A stretch of DNA of 64,000 nt from assembly GCF_001421415.1 (NCBI RefSeq), contig NZ_LMKH01000036.1:134611-198610 (forward strand), in the 5' to 3' direction. The translations under genes were made by a program, and so were the position numbers. Source of the stretch: Sphingomonas sp. Leaf208. GTDB taxonomy: Bacteria > Pseudomonadota > Alphaproteobacteria > Sphingomonadales > Sphingomonadaceae. Positions 15,822 to 25,971 of the stretch are shown here, piece after piece. The notes below the pieces were generated by a model that was not told where the DNA came from, did no database searches, and saw only the letters and a program-made list of their open reading frames with translations. Numbering within the stretch: position 1 is the stretch's first letter; each line of letters starts with the position of its first letter.

Positions 15822-17627
15822 TCAGACCTGCGTCGCTGGCAGCGAAGGCCGCGAGAGCACCGATACATGCTCGCCCGGCTCGACGAACATGCCGTGCGAC
15901 AGCGCCCACTTCCCCGCCTTCTCGCTCGCCGTCAGCATCGTCAGAAACGGGCTGAGCAACAGCCCCAACGTCACCGGCGCGAGCCACGCCGCAGTGATCG
16001 GCGCAAACGGGGTCACAGCCAGCAGCGCGACGCCCACCCCGACATGCCAACGATACCGCGGCATCACGTCCGCCAGCGATAGTTCGTGCGCATCGCGGTT
16101 CTGCGGCGCCCAGCCGGACTTGCGCCCCATTAATATCCCCCCCAGATCCATCGTCTGCGTCAGTGCGATCACCGGCGCCGACAGCATCGAGAACGGCACG
16201 TCGATCAGCACCGACCGCACGATCCCGCGCCGCCCGCCAAACCCCGCACGCCGCTCCGCGTTCGAGAACGCCCAGATCACGCTCAGCAGCTTCGGCCCGA
16301 ACAGCAGCAACAGCGTTACCATCAGCACCTGCAGCGAGGTCTGCGCCTCGACGATGTTGCGCTCGCCGATCAGCGCCTGCACGACGCTCGTCGCAATCAT
16401 CAGCAGCCACACCGGCGAGGTGATGAACGCCGACGCGCCCATCAGCAATTGCAGCCGACTGACCCAGTGGAACCCCGACGACGTCAGCAGGCTGAGATGC
16501 TGGATGTTCCCCTGCGCCCAGCGCCGGTCACGCACCGCTGCGTCGATCAGCGTCGGCGGATATTCCTCGAACGTCTCCTCGGTCATCAGCATGTGGACGC
16601 GCCAGCCGCGCCTGCGGAGCAGCGCCGCCTCGACCATGTCGTGGCTCATGATGACCCCGCCGAACGGCGCGCGGCCGGGGAGATCTGGAAGCCCGCAACT
16701 CGAAGCGAACGCCTCGATCCGGATCAGCGCGTTATGCCCCCAGAAAGTCGCTTCCGAGCCCGACCACCAAACGAGGCCAGCGGTCGAGATCGGACCGTAC
16801 AACCGGCTCGCGAACTGCATCCAGCGCTGAAAGAACGTCACGCCATTGATCACCGCGGGCACGGTCTGTAGCAGCGCCACCGCAGGCCGTCGTTCGAGCA
16901 CCTGCGCCATGCCGATGATCGTGTTGCCGCCCATCAGGCTGTCTGCGTCGAGCATCAGCATGTAGCGATAGCCGCCGCCGAACCGCCGGATCCACTCCGC
17001 GACGTTGCCGGGTTTGCGGCCCACGTTCACGGTGCGGCGACGGTAATAGAGCGCACAGTCGAGCGTCGGCGCGAGGCGCTCCCACGCCGCGACCTCGCCC
17101 GCTTCCGCCGCTTCGCCCGAATCGCTCAGGATGAAGATGTCGAACCGGTCGGCGACACCGCCCGCGGCGATCGCGCGCGCCATCCACGCGATCCGCTCGA
17201 ACACCGCATCGATGTCCTCATTGTGGACCGGCATCAGGATCGCGGTGCGGCCTTCGAGTGGTTCCGATTGTCGCGGGGTCGGCACGAACCCCGGATGGCC
17301 GCCGGTCATCAACAGCACAAAGCCGATCGCGGCGTTCATGAACCCGAACGCGATCCACGCGAACAGCGGGAAGAACAACGCGAGCAACGCCGCATCCCAA
17401 AAGCTCAGTCCGTCCGCAAGCAGCGATTCCTGCACGGCCGACGACGCCGCGGTTGCCAGGAGGCCGGTCATCAGCACGAGGAGGATGCGGCGCGCGAGCA
17501 TGTCGTCGGAGGATACGACCATGCCCGGGCCCGGCTCGGGCGCGGACCAAGGCGGCGGCGGGCCGTCGAAACGCTGCGGGGGCATCTCGATTGGTGTTTC
17601 GCCCGGCATCATGGGAAGCGCGGGCAT
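15822..17627 (-). CDS. opgH: Glucans biosynthesis glucosyltransferase (OpgH/MdoH)
   Basis: A 601-residue inner-membrane family-2 glycosyltransferase that polymerises glucose from UDP-glucose into the backbone of osmoregulated periplasmic glucans. The GT-A core has the ILMPVHNED start, the LMLDADSLM (DxD) motif and RRWAQGN (the Q/R-x-x-R-W acceptor motif), flanked by several transmembrane helices. It is shorter than the E. coli protein (847), mainly at the N-terminus, which begins here with a proline-rich stretch. Its ATG overlaps the opgG stop by 1 bp (TGATG), so the two are co-translated. Confidence 0.92.
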   Translation of the reverse strand: MPALPMMPGETPIEMPPQRFDGPPPPWSAPEPGPGMVVSSDDMLARRILLVLMTGLLATAASSAVQESLLADGLSFWDAALLALFFPLFAWIAFGFMNAAIGFVLLMTGGHPGFVPTPRQSEPLEGRTAILMPVHNEDIDAVFERIAWMARAIAAGGVADRFDIFILSDSGEAAEAGEVAAWERLAPTLDCALYYRRRTVNVGRKPGNVAEWIRRFGGGYRYMLMLDADSLMGGNTIIGMAQVLERRPAVALLQTVPAVINGVTFFQRWMQFASRLYGPISTAGLVWWSGSEATFWGHNALIRIEAFASSCGLPDLPGRAPFGGVIMSHDMVEAALLRRRGWRVHMLMTEETFEEYPPTLIDAAVRDRRWAQGNIQHLSLLTSSGFHWVSRLQLLMGASAFITSPVWLLMIATSVVQALIGERNIVEAQTSLQVLMVTLLLLFGPKLLSVIWAFSNAERRAGFGGRRGIVRSVLIDVPFSMLSAPVIALTQTMDLGGILMGRKSGWAPQNRDAHELSLADVMPRYRWHVGVGVALLAVTPFAPITAAWLAPVTLGLLLSPFLTMLTASEKAGKWALSHGMFVEPGEHVSVLSRPSLPATQV

Positions 17628-19120
17628 CAGAAGATCGGGGTCAGGACGGTTTCGCTAAGCGCACGACCGCCGCGCGTGAGGAACAGCCTGACGTCGGCGG
17701 GTCCTTGCGCGTCGGGGGCCACGTCGGCGGTGACGCGCCAGCGGTTCTTCTGGCCGACGACGGGATAGGCCGCGTTGGCGAGTACCTTGCCGCGGACGAC
17801 GTCGATCTTGGCCGTCACGCCGCTCTGCCGATCGAGACCAGCGAGGCCGTCGCCGATGAAATCGACCACGAGCTTCCGCGCCCCCTTCACCGGCTCGGCG
17901 CCCGGCCGGCCGGCGACGCCCTGCCAGCAATCGACGACGTGCGCCGTCGGGGCAACGGCGGTCGGATCGGTCGATTTCCACGACAGCGAGTAATCGAACT
18001 GCAATTGCTGCCCCGCTTTCGCAGGCGCTGCCGGGGTCCAGAACGAGACGACATTGTCGACGGTCTCGCTGTTGGTCGGGAACGCATACAGCATCACCGC
18101 GCCCTTACCCCAGTCGCCCTGCGGCTGGACCCACAGGTTCGGCCGGCGATCGTAGAACGCGCCGTCGTCCTGATAATGATCGAAATTGCGGTCACGCTGG
18201 ATCAGCCCGAAACCCTTGGGTGCTTGGTCCGCGAAACTGTCCAGCGTATCATGCGGCGGGTTGTTGAGCGGGCGCCAGATGCGCTCGCCCGCGCCGGTGA
18301 GCAGCGCCAGGCCGTCCGAATCGTGGATCTCGGGACGCCAGTCGACCGCGGCGGCGCGATTGCCCTCGCCGTACCAAAACATGCTGGTCGCAGGCGCGAT
18401 GCCGAGCCGCTCGATGTCGCGGCGGACGTTGAGCACGGACGAAACCTGCTGCTCGACGCCCGCGCCGGCGACGTGCCGCGACTGGATGCGGTACGCGCCG
18501 GTAACGCTGGCGCCGTCCATCAGCGCGTAGATCGTGTATGCGTCCGCGCCGGTCCGCTCGATCCAGAATTCGGTGAAGTCGGGAAATTCCTCGCGGCCCG
18601 GCAGCCCGGTGTTGATCGCGAGCCCGCGCGCGGACAGGCCGTACTGGTCCTGCGCGCCGGCGGTGCGGAAATAGGATGCGCCCTGGAACGCCATCCAGTC
18701 GCTGGTGCCGCCCGGTGCCATCGCGCGGAATCCGGCGATGCCCAGCGCGGCGGCGTGGCCCTCTTCGGCCTCGAACAAGTCACGAGAGAACTCGATGCGG
18801 CGCGCCTGACCATTCTCGACGACGTTGATCGCGACCGGCATCGGCGCATAGCGGCCGAGCGGGAACAGGCGGATGCCACCGGCCAGCGTCTTATCGGCGC
18901 GGAAGCGGATGTTGCCGACCTTGTCGTAATCGATCGCGGCGGCGGCGGCGACCTTGGCGGGAGCGGCGTATGGCTTGGTGGCAAGCGTCGCGGCACGCTG
19001 CTGGAGCGTGTCCCAAGAGAACGGCTCGGCCTTGCCGGGCGCTGCACGCATTGCGGCTGCGGCCTGCGGGAGGACACCCAACAGACCCAGCGCGGTTACT
19101 ACTTCGCGTCGACCGATCAT
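17627..19120 (-). CDS. opgG: Periplasmic glucan biosynthesis protein OpgG/OpgD
   Basis: A 497-residue exported protein needed for periplasmic glucan backbone synthesis; recent work on the family assigns beta-glucan-trimming or branching activity. The N-terminus has GRREVVTALGLLGV with a paired arginine, suggesting Tat export as known for OpgD, whereas E. coli OpgG uses Sec. The body shows YDKVGNIRFRADKTL, SYFRTAGAQDQYGLSARGLAI and FWYGEGNRAAAVDWRPEIHDSDGL, all conserved OpgG/D segments. Immediately upstream of opgH in the same transcript. The choice between OpgG and OpgD by name is not certain; operon position favours OpgG. Confidence 0.88.
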   Translation of the reverse strand: MIGRREVVTALGLLGVLPQAAAAMRAAPGKAEPFSWDTLQQRAATLATKPYAAPAKVAAAAAIDYDKVGNIRFRADKTLAGGIRLFPLGRYAPMPVAINVVENGQARRIEFSRDLFEAEEGHAAALGIAGFRAMAPGGTSDWMAFQGASYFRTAGAQDQYGLSARGLAINTGLPGREEFPDFTEFWIERTGADAYTIYALMDGASVTGAYRIQSRHVAGAGVEQQVSSVLNVRRDIERLGIAPATSMFWYGEGNRAAAVDWRPEIHDSDGLALLTGAGERIWRPLNNPPHDTLDSFADQAPKGFGLIQRDRNFDHYQDDGAFYDRRPNLWVQPQGDWGKGAVMLYAFPTNSETVDNVVSFWTPAAPAKAGQQLQFDYSLSWKSTDPTAVAPTAHVVDCWQGVAGRPGAEPVKGARKLVVDFIGDGLAGLDRQSGVTAKIDVVRGKVLANAAYPVVGQKNRWRVTADVAPDAQGPADVRLFLTRGGRALSETVLTPIF

Positions 19121-19210
19121 GCAGAGCGCTCCCTTGTCGTCATCATGCTGCAGTGCGGTAGCATAGTGACGTCACGCGCGCGCGTCGACAGGTCCCGCCG
19201 CGGGCGCGCC

Positions 19211-19456
19211 TTATCGCGCGGCGCGTCGCCAGCGGGCGCTGATCCTGACCGGGTCGTAGATGTGTCCGCCAACGACCACCAACATCGCGCCGGCACTCGC
19301 GCAAACGAAGCCGGTCATGGCGAGTAGGAACGCAAGCGGGTCGGTTGCCGGGTGGAGGCGAGCGAGTGTGTGGATCGCAATAACGGCAATTGCGAGCGAC
19401 AAGACACCGCTCGCGCGGAGGCTGAGATCGGTACGGAGGCGGTCGGCGTCGGTCAT
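19211..19456 (-). CDS. Small two-helix membrane protein, unknown
   Basis: An 81-residue protein with two predicted transmembrane helices (about residues 15-35 and 42-64) and charged ends. No family is recognised. It reads in the same direction as opgGH and lies 90 bp upstream of opgG, so co-transcription is possible. The ATG at 19456 is the first in frame. Coding status rests on codon pattern and its position only. Confidence 0.5.
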   Translation of the reverse strand: MTDADRLRTDLSLRASGVLSLAIAVIAIHTLARLHPATDPLAFLLAMTGFVCASAGAMLVVVGGHIYDPVRISARWRRAAR

Positions 19457-19539
19457 GTGACACTTCAGCTATCGCCTGCGGCATAAGCGTTCGAGATTGG
19501 TTTTAAGGGGGAGCCATAGTGTTCACGTAGTGCGCAACC

Positions 19540-19619
19540 CCGTCATCCCGGCGAGAGCCGGGACCTCGCGCGGCAAGGGCAAGCGTGGCTGGATACCTCA
19601 ACTTTCGCTGGGGTGACGG
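19540..19619. repeat. Inverted repeat CGTCATCCC type
   Basis: CCGTCATCCCGGCGA at the left and TCGCTGGGGTGACGG at the right form an inverted pair around about 50 bp. The left arm also contains GCGAGAGCCGGGA. Single copy of this type in the window. Confidence 0.7.
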
Positions 19620-19657
19620 TTGGCTGCGTGCATTTACCAGCGAACCGACCGCTTTCT

Positions 19658-19712
19658 TGTTCTCCCGCGGAAGCGGGAGCCCAGTCTGGATCCCCGCCTT
19701 CGCGGAGAAGCA
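19658..19712. repeat. Short inverted repeat, family C (copy 1)
   Basis: TGTTCTCCCGCGGAAGCGGG then AGCCCAGTCTGGATCCCC then a GCCTTCGCGG arm. This 55-bp type recurs at 23666, 43163, 46235 and 60188. Together with the CGTCATCCC repeat it fills the gap between the small membrane gene and kdpE. Confidence 0.8.
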
Positions 19713-19733
19713 TGTTGGCTGCTGGGCAACGCG

Positions 19734-20423
19734 CTAGGCGTCGACCAACAGCCGGTACCCGATTCCGAGTTCGTTCGCGATGACCGTGCCGACTCCCCCC
19801 GTCCCCTCCAGCTTCTGCCGCAAGTTACGCACGACGATGCGGAGATATTCGATCCGCCGGTCGTGATCGGTCGGCCACGCCGCCTCCAGGATCCGCTGGT
19901 GCGTCACCACCCGCCCCGGATGCGCCGCCAGCGCCGCAAGCACGTCGAACTCTTTCCGCGTCAGATGCGCCTCCTCATTCCCGCGCCGGACGAGCCGATG
20001 CTCGAAATCGATCTCCACCCCATGCGCGCGCAGGACCGTCGGCCGAGACGTCGCCTCTCCGCGGCCACGCAGCGCGACGCGGAGGCGTGCGAGCAGTTCC
20101 TCGGTGTCGAACGGCTTCGTCACATAATCCTCCGCGCCGAGATCGAGCGCAGCGACCTTCTGGTCGGTCGCCTCGCGCGCGGAAACCACGAGGATGATCG
20201 GATCGCCGAGCTTCTTCAGCAGCGGCACCAGTTCCAGTCCGTCGCGGTCGGGCAACCCCAGGTCGAGCAGCACTGCAGTCAACGGCCGGCTCCCCGCGAT
20301 CCGCAGCGCCTCGCGCGCGTCGACCGCCTCCTCGACGCCGTACCCCGCGCGCTCCAGCGTGTTCTTCAACAACCGCCGGATATGCAGTTCGTCGTCGACG
20401 ATCAGAACCGTTTGCGCGCTCAT
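19734..20423 (-). CDS. kdpE: KDP operon response regulator KdpE
   Basis: A 229-residue OmpR-type response regulator, partner of KdpD, activating kdp transcription under potassium limitation. The receiver domain has the acidic pair in LIVDDE, the phosphoacceptor Asp54 in VLLDLGLPDRDG, and the conserved lysine in DYVTKPFD. The C-terminal winged helix reads LTRKEFDVLAALAAHPGRVV and RIEYLRIVVRNLRQKLE, typical of KdpE. The ATG at 20423 overlaps the kdpD stop by 4 bp. It is the last gene of the kdp operon. Confidence 0.95.
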   Translation of the reverse strand: MSAQTVLIVDDELHIRRLLKNTLERAGYGVEEAVDAREALRIAGSRPLTAVLLDLGLPDRDGLELVPLLKKLGDPIILVVSAREATDQKVAALDLGAEDYVTKPFDTEELLARLRVALRGRGEATSRPTVLRAHGVEIDFEHRLVRRGNEEAHLTRKEFDVLAALAAHPGRVVTHQRILEAAWPTDHDRRIEYLRIVVRNLRQKLEGTGGVGTVIANELGIGYRLLVDA

Positions 20424-23080
20424 AGATTCGCTCCATCGGTGTCGCGGACGAGCAGGGCCACGGGGAAGCACAGGCTGAAGCGTGCGCCGGTCAGGTCTTC
20501 GCGATTGCTGGCTTCGACGGTCATGCCCATCGCTTCGGCGAACGCCTTGACGATCGCAAGCCCGAGTCCGGTGCCGCCAATAGCGCGATCGGAGCCTTCG
20601 AGGCGGCGGAACGTCTCGAACACCTCCTTCTCGCGACCGGGTGGCAGGCCCGGTCCCTGGTCGATCACCGACAGCCGGAGCAGCCCGAACCGGTGCTCCG
20701 CACGGACGACGATCAGCGTCCCCGGATCGGCATAACGCCCGGCATTGTCGAGCAGGTTGAGCAGGCAATGATGCAACAGTTGCGGATCGACGCGGACCAG
20801 CGGCAGGTTCGGCGCGACGTCGAGCTCGATCGCGTGGCCTTCAAGCACCCGCTTCGTATCGTGCACTGCGCCCGCCACCGCATCGGTGAGGTCGGTCGGC
20901 TCCAGCCGCAACCGGAGCGCGCCCGCCTCGACCCGCGCCATGTCGAGCAGATTGCCGACGAAGCGGTTGAGCCGCGCCGCCTCGGTCTCGATCGTGTCGA
21001 TCAGCTCGGGCGTGACGCCGCGGTGCAATTCCGCCGCCGCCGCCATCACCGACGTCAGCGGCGTGCGCAGGTCGTGGCTTACCGACGACAGCAACGCCTG
21101 CCGCAACCGATCGCGCTCGCGCACCGCGTCGACATCGCGCATCTCGACCTCCAGCCGCGCGCGTTCGAGCACGAGCGACGCCTGATCGACCAGGCTCATC
21201 AGCAGCGGCAACTGGTCCGATCGCACCGGATCGCCACCTGCTTCCCGAGCCAGCCCAAGCACCGCCAGCGTCCGCTCGCCCGAGCGCAATGGCTGGAAGA
21301 ACCACTCCGACGCCGCTAGCGTGCTCGACCCGCGACCCGCCGGCGCACCCGTATCATACGCCCATTGCGCGGCCGCCATCTCCATCGTCTCGAGCCGGTA
21401 ATCCGCGCCGTTCGCCGCCTGCACGGCGAGACCGGGGTCCTCCGCGACGAGGATGAGCGCGCGCACGCCGAACAGCCGTCCGATTTCCTCGCAGATCGCG
21501 CGGGCGAGCGCGACCGGGTCGTTGAGCGAGGTCAGCTGGCGAAGGAATCCGGCCAGTGCTGCGTTGGTGCGTGCGCTGGCGGCGGCGATGTCGGCCTGCG
21601 CGCGGACCCGCGAGGTAAGCTGGCTCGTCACGAACGCGATGCCAAGCAGCACGAGGATCGAGATCACGTTCTCGGGATTGTTGATCGTCAGCGTGCCGGT
21701 CGGCGGCAGGAAGAAGAAGTTGTACGCGATCGACGACACCACGCCTGCGAACAGCCCGGTGCGCAGGCCGAACAGGCTCGCCGCGGCCATCACCGGGAGC
21801 AGATACAGCAGCGCGACGTTGCCGAGGTTGAGGATGTGGAACAGCGCGCTCGCCACACCGGTGACACCCGCAACCATCGCCGTCGTCCAGGCGTAGCCCG
21901 CCTTGCTGCCCCATCCGCCGGTCCGCATGCGCGTGCCTCGGGGCGCGGTGGGTGGATCCATCGGCAGGACGTGGACGGCGATTCCCGGTGACTCGCGGAC
22001 CATCTGGTCGACGACCGAGCCGTGGCGGAGTTCGAACCAGCGCGAGCGGGTGGACTTGCCAACGACGAGCTGCGTCGCGCGCGCCTCGGTCGTGAAGGTC
22101 TTCAGGCCGTCGACCACCGAAGTCGCGGGGACGGTCGCGACGTCGCCGCCGAGTTGGGTCGCGAGGTTGAAGACCTCGGCAAGTCGCCGGTGCTCGGCCT
22201 CGCCGAAGGTCTGCGCGCGGGGCGTCTCGATATACACCGCGGTCCAGGGCGCGTGCATCGCGTCAGCGATCCGCTTGGTGGCGCGAACGAGACCGAGCGC
22301 TCCCGGCAGTTCGCTGATCGCAACGACGATCCGCTCGCCGCCAGCCCATGTCCCGCCTACGCCCAATGCGCGGACGTGTTCGAGCATCTGCGCGTCGACG
22401 GCTTGCGCGGCACGACGGAGCGCGAGTTCGCGCAAGGCCGACAGGTTCGACTTGGAGAAGAAGTGCGCGAGCGCCCGCGTTGCCTCGTGGGGAAGGTAGA
22501 CCTTGCCCGCCTTCAGCCGCTCGATCAGTTCGTCCGGAGGGATGTCGACGACTTCGATCTCGGCCATCTCGACGATGCTGTCGGGGACGGTCTCGCGGAC
22601 GCGGACGCGCGTGAACGAGGCGACGACGTCGTTGAGGCTCTCGATGTGCTGGATGTTGATCGTCGAATAGACGTCGATGCCCGCGGCGAGCAATTCCTCG
22701 ACGTCCTGATAGCGTTTCGGGTGGCGACTGCCGGGGGCGTTCGTGTGCGCGAGTTCGTCGACCAGGACCAGCGTGGGCGCGCGTTCGAGGATGGCGTCGA
22801 GATCCATCTCGTCGAGCGTGCGGCCTTCGTAGGGGATCGCTTTCCGCGGGACGATCTCGTGGCCGCGCGTGAGCGCTTCGGTCTCGACGCGGCCGTGCGT
22901 CTCGACCACGCCGATGACGATATCTACGCCTGCGCGGCGACGTTCCGCGCCTTCGGAGAGCATCTCGTAGGTTTTCCCGACACCGGGGGCGGCGCCGAGG
23001 AAGATCTTCAGACGGCCGCGACCCTCCTGCGACGCCTGTCGCAGAAGGGCCTCGGGTGATGGTCGCGTGTCGTCGTTCAA
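20420..23080 (-). CDS. kdpD: Potassium sensor histidine kinase KdpD
   Basis: An 886-residue membrane histidine kinase sensing potassium status. The N-terminal KdpD domain has Walker A GAAPGVGKT (residues 29-37) and a Walker B-like LVDELAHTNAPGSRHPKRYQ, then a USP-like domain, four clustered transmembrane helices (about residues 400-500), a GAF-like region, and the kinase core with the H-box SSVSHDLRTPL, the N-box LLNLLDNAGRYA and G-boxes DQGPGLPPG and GTGLGLAI. Length matches E. coli (894). It overlaps kdpC and kdpE by 4 bp each. Confidence 0.96.
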   Translation of the reverse strand: MNDDTRPSPEALLRQASQEGRGRLKIFLGAAPGVGKTYEMLSEGAERRRAGVDIVIGVVETHGRVETEALTRGHEIVPRKAIPYEGRTLDEMDLDAILERAPTLVLVDELAHTNAPGSRHPKRYQDVEELLAAGIDVYSTINIQHIESLNDVVASFTRVRVRETVPDSIVEMAEIEVVDIPPDELIERLKAGKVYLPHEATRALAHFFSKSNLSALRELALRRAAQAVDAQMLEHVRALGVGGTWAGGERIVVAISELPGALGLVRATKRIADAMHAPWTAVYIETPRAQTFGEAEHRRLAEVFNLATQLGGDVATVPATSVVDGLKTFTTEARATQLVVGKSTRSRWFELRHGSVVDQMVRESPGIAVHVLPMDPPTAPRGTRMRTGGWGSKAGYAWTTAMVAGVTGVASALFHILNLGNVALLYLLPVMAAASLFGLRTGLFAGVVSSIAYNFFFLPPTGTLTINNPENVISILVLLGIAFVTSQLTSRVRAQADIAAASARTNAALAGFLRQLTSLNDPVALARAICEEIGRLFGVRALILVAEDPGLAVQAANGADYRLETMEMAAAQWAYDTGAPAGRGSSTLAASEWFFQPLRSGERTLAVLGLAREAGGDPVRSDQLPLLMSLVDQASLVLERARLEVEMRDVDAVRERDRLRQALLSSVSHDLRTPLTSVMAAAAELHRGVTPELIDTIETEAARLNRFVGNLLDMARVEAGALRLRLEPTDLTDAVAGAVHDTKRVLEGHAIELDVAPNLPLVRVDPQLLHHCLLNLLDNAGRYADPGTLIVVRAEHRFGLLRLSVIDQGPGLPPGREKEVFETFRRLEGSDRAIGGTGLGLAIVKAFAEAMGMTVEASNREDLTGARFSLCFPVALLVRDTDGANL

Positions 23081-23652
23081 CGCGTTGCGTCGAGGGCGCG
23101 GTTGAGAGCGAAGACGTTGACGCGTGGCTCGCCGAGGATGCCAAACAGCGGGCCGTCGACGTTGGCGGTTACTAGCGCACGGACCTTGTCGGCGGGCAGA
23201 CCGCGGGTGCGGGCGACGCGGGCGACCTGCGCATAGGCCGAGGCCGGCGACAGATCGGGGTCGAGACCCGAACCCGACGCGGTGGCGAGATCGGCCGGGA
23301 GTGGCCCGGTCACGCCTTCCGCGCGGCGCTTGGCAACATCGGCCTTGGTGCGATCGACGAGCGCCTGGCTGGTCGGGCCGTAGTTCGAGCCCGACGAGGC
23401 CAGCCCGTCATAGCCCTTGCCCGCTGCAGACGGACGCGTCTGGAAATAGCGGTCGGTGGTGAAGGCCTGGCCGACGACGGTCGAGCCGATCGCCTTGCCG
23501 TTGGCCATGACGAGGCTGCCATTGGCTTGGCTGGGGAAGATGGCCTGTCCGATCCCGGTCATCGCGAGGGGATAGACGATCCCGAGGAGCAGCGCGAACA
23601 GGATCGTCATGACGAGCGCCGGGCGGAGGGCGGAGGTGAAATCGGAGGTCAT
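23077..23652 (-). CDS. kdpC: Potassium-transporting ATPase subunit KdpC
   Basis: A 191-residue subunit of the KdpFABC high-affinity potassium pump. One N-terminal transmembrane helix (LVMTILFALLLGIVYPLAMT) is followed by the periplasmic KdpC domain with FPSQANGSLV, YFQTRPSAAG, ASSGSNYGPTSQAL and the DPDLSPASAYAQVARVA signature. The ATG at 23652 gives the normal family length; an open frame continues upstream into the repeat region but is not gene-like. A 270-bp repeat-filled gap separates it from kdpB, unusual for this operon. Confidence 0.95.
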   Translation of the reverse strand: MTSDFTSALRPALVMTILFALLLGIVYPLAMTGIGQAIFPSQANGSLVMANGKAIGSTVVGQAFTTDRYFQTRPSAAGKGYDGLASSGSNYGPTSQALVDRTKADVAKRRAEGVTGPLPADLATASGSGLDPDLSPASAYAQVARVARTRGLPADKVRALVTANVDGPLFGILGEPRVNVFALNRALDATR

Positions 23653-23665
23653 TCTGTTATCTCCA

Positions 23666-23720
23666 TGTGTCCCCGCGAAGGCGGGGACACAGTCTGGGCA
23701 CCCGCCTTCGCGGCTGAACA
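23666..23720. repeat. Short inverted repeat, family C (copy 2)
   Basis: TGTCCCCGCGAAGGCGGGGA then CACAGTCTGGGC then CCGCCTTCGCGG. It sits just upstream of the kdpC ribosome-binding region, inside the kdp operon. Confidence 0.8.
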
Positions 23721-23771
23721 ATTCTTGGGGGTGAGGGTGACGGAGGTTGCTCCGGACGACCATCCCCTTGG

Positions 23772-23875
23772 CACCACCGCGAAGGCCGGGGTCCAATTGG
23801 GCAACTTCGCCAACTTGAGTTGCGCTTCGTTACCTCGACCTCTCCAATTGCGCCCCGGCCTCCGCCGGGGTGGTG
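23772..23875. repeat. REPIN-like inverted repeat, family A (copy 3, degenerate left arm)
   Basis: The left arm has lost about four bases of the usual CACCCCGGCG block (CACCACCGCGAAGGCCGGGG), while the right arm is complete (CCCCGGCCTCCGCCGGGGTG). It lies between kdpB and kdpC. Confidence 0.85.
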
Positions 23876-23926
23876 TTGGCTCGCGGTGCAACGGCGTGCA
23901 GGCGCACGGCAGGCTAATGTTGGTCA

Positions 23927-25957
<2,031 letters not shown>

Positions 25958-25971
25958 TTTGGCTTGTCCCG

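Noticed and set aside
23653..23796. An N-terminal extension of KdpC reaching 23796
   Set aside because: The added residues come from repeat sequence, and the shorter start at 23652 gives the normal family N-terminus with a transmembrane helix.
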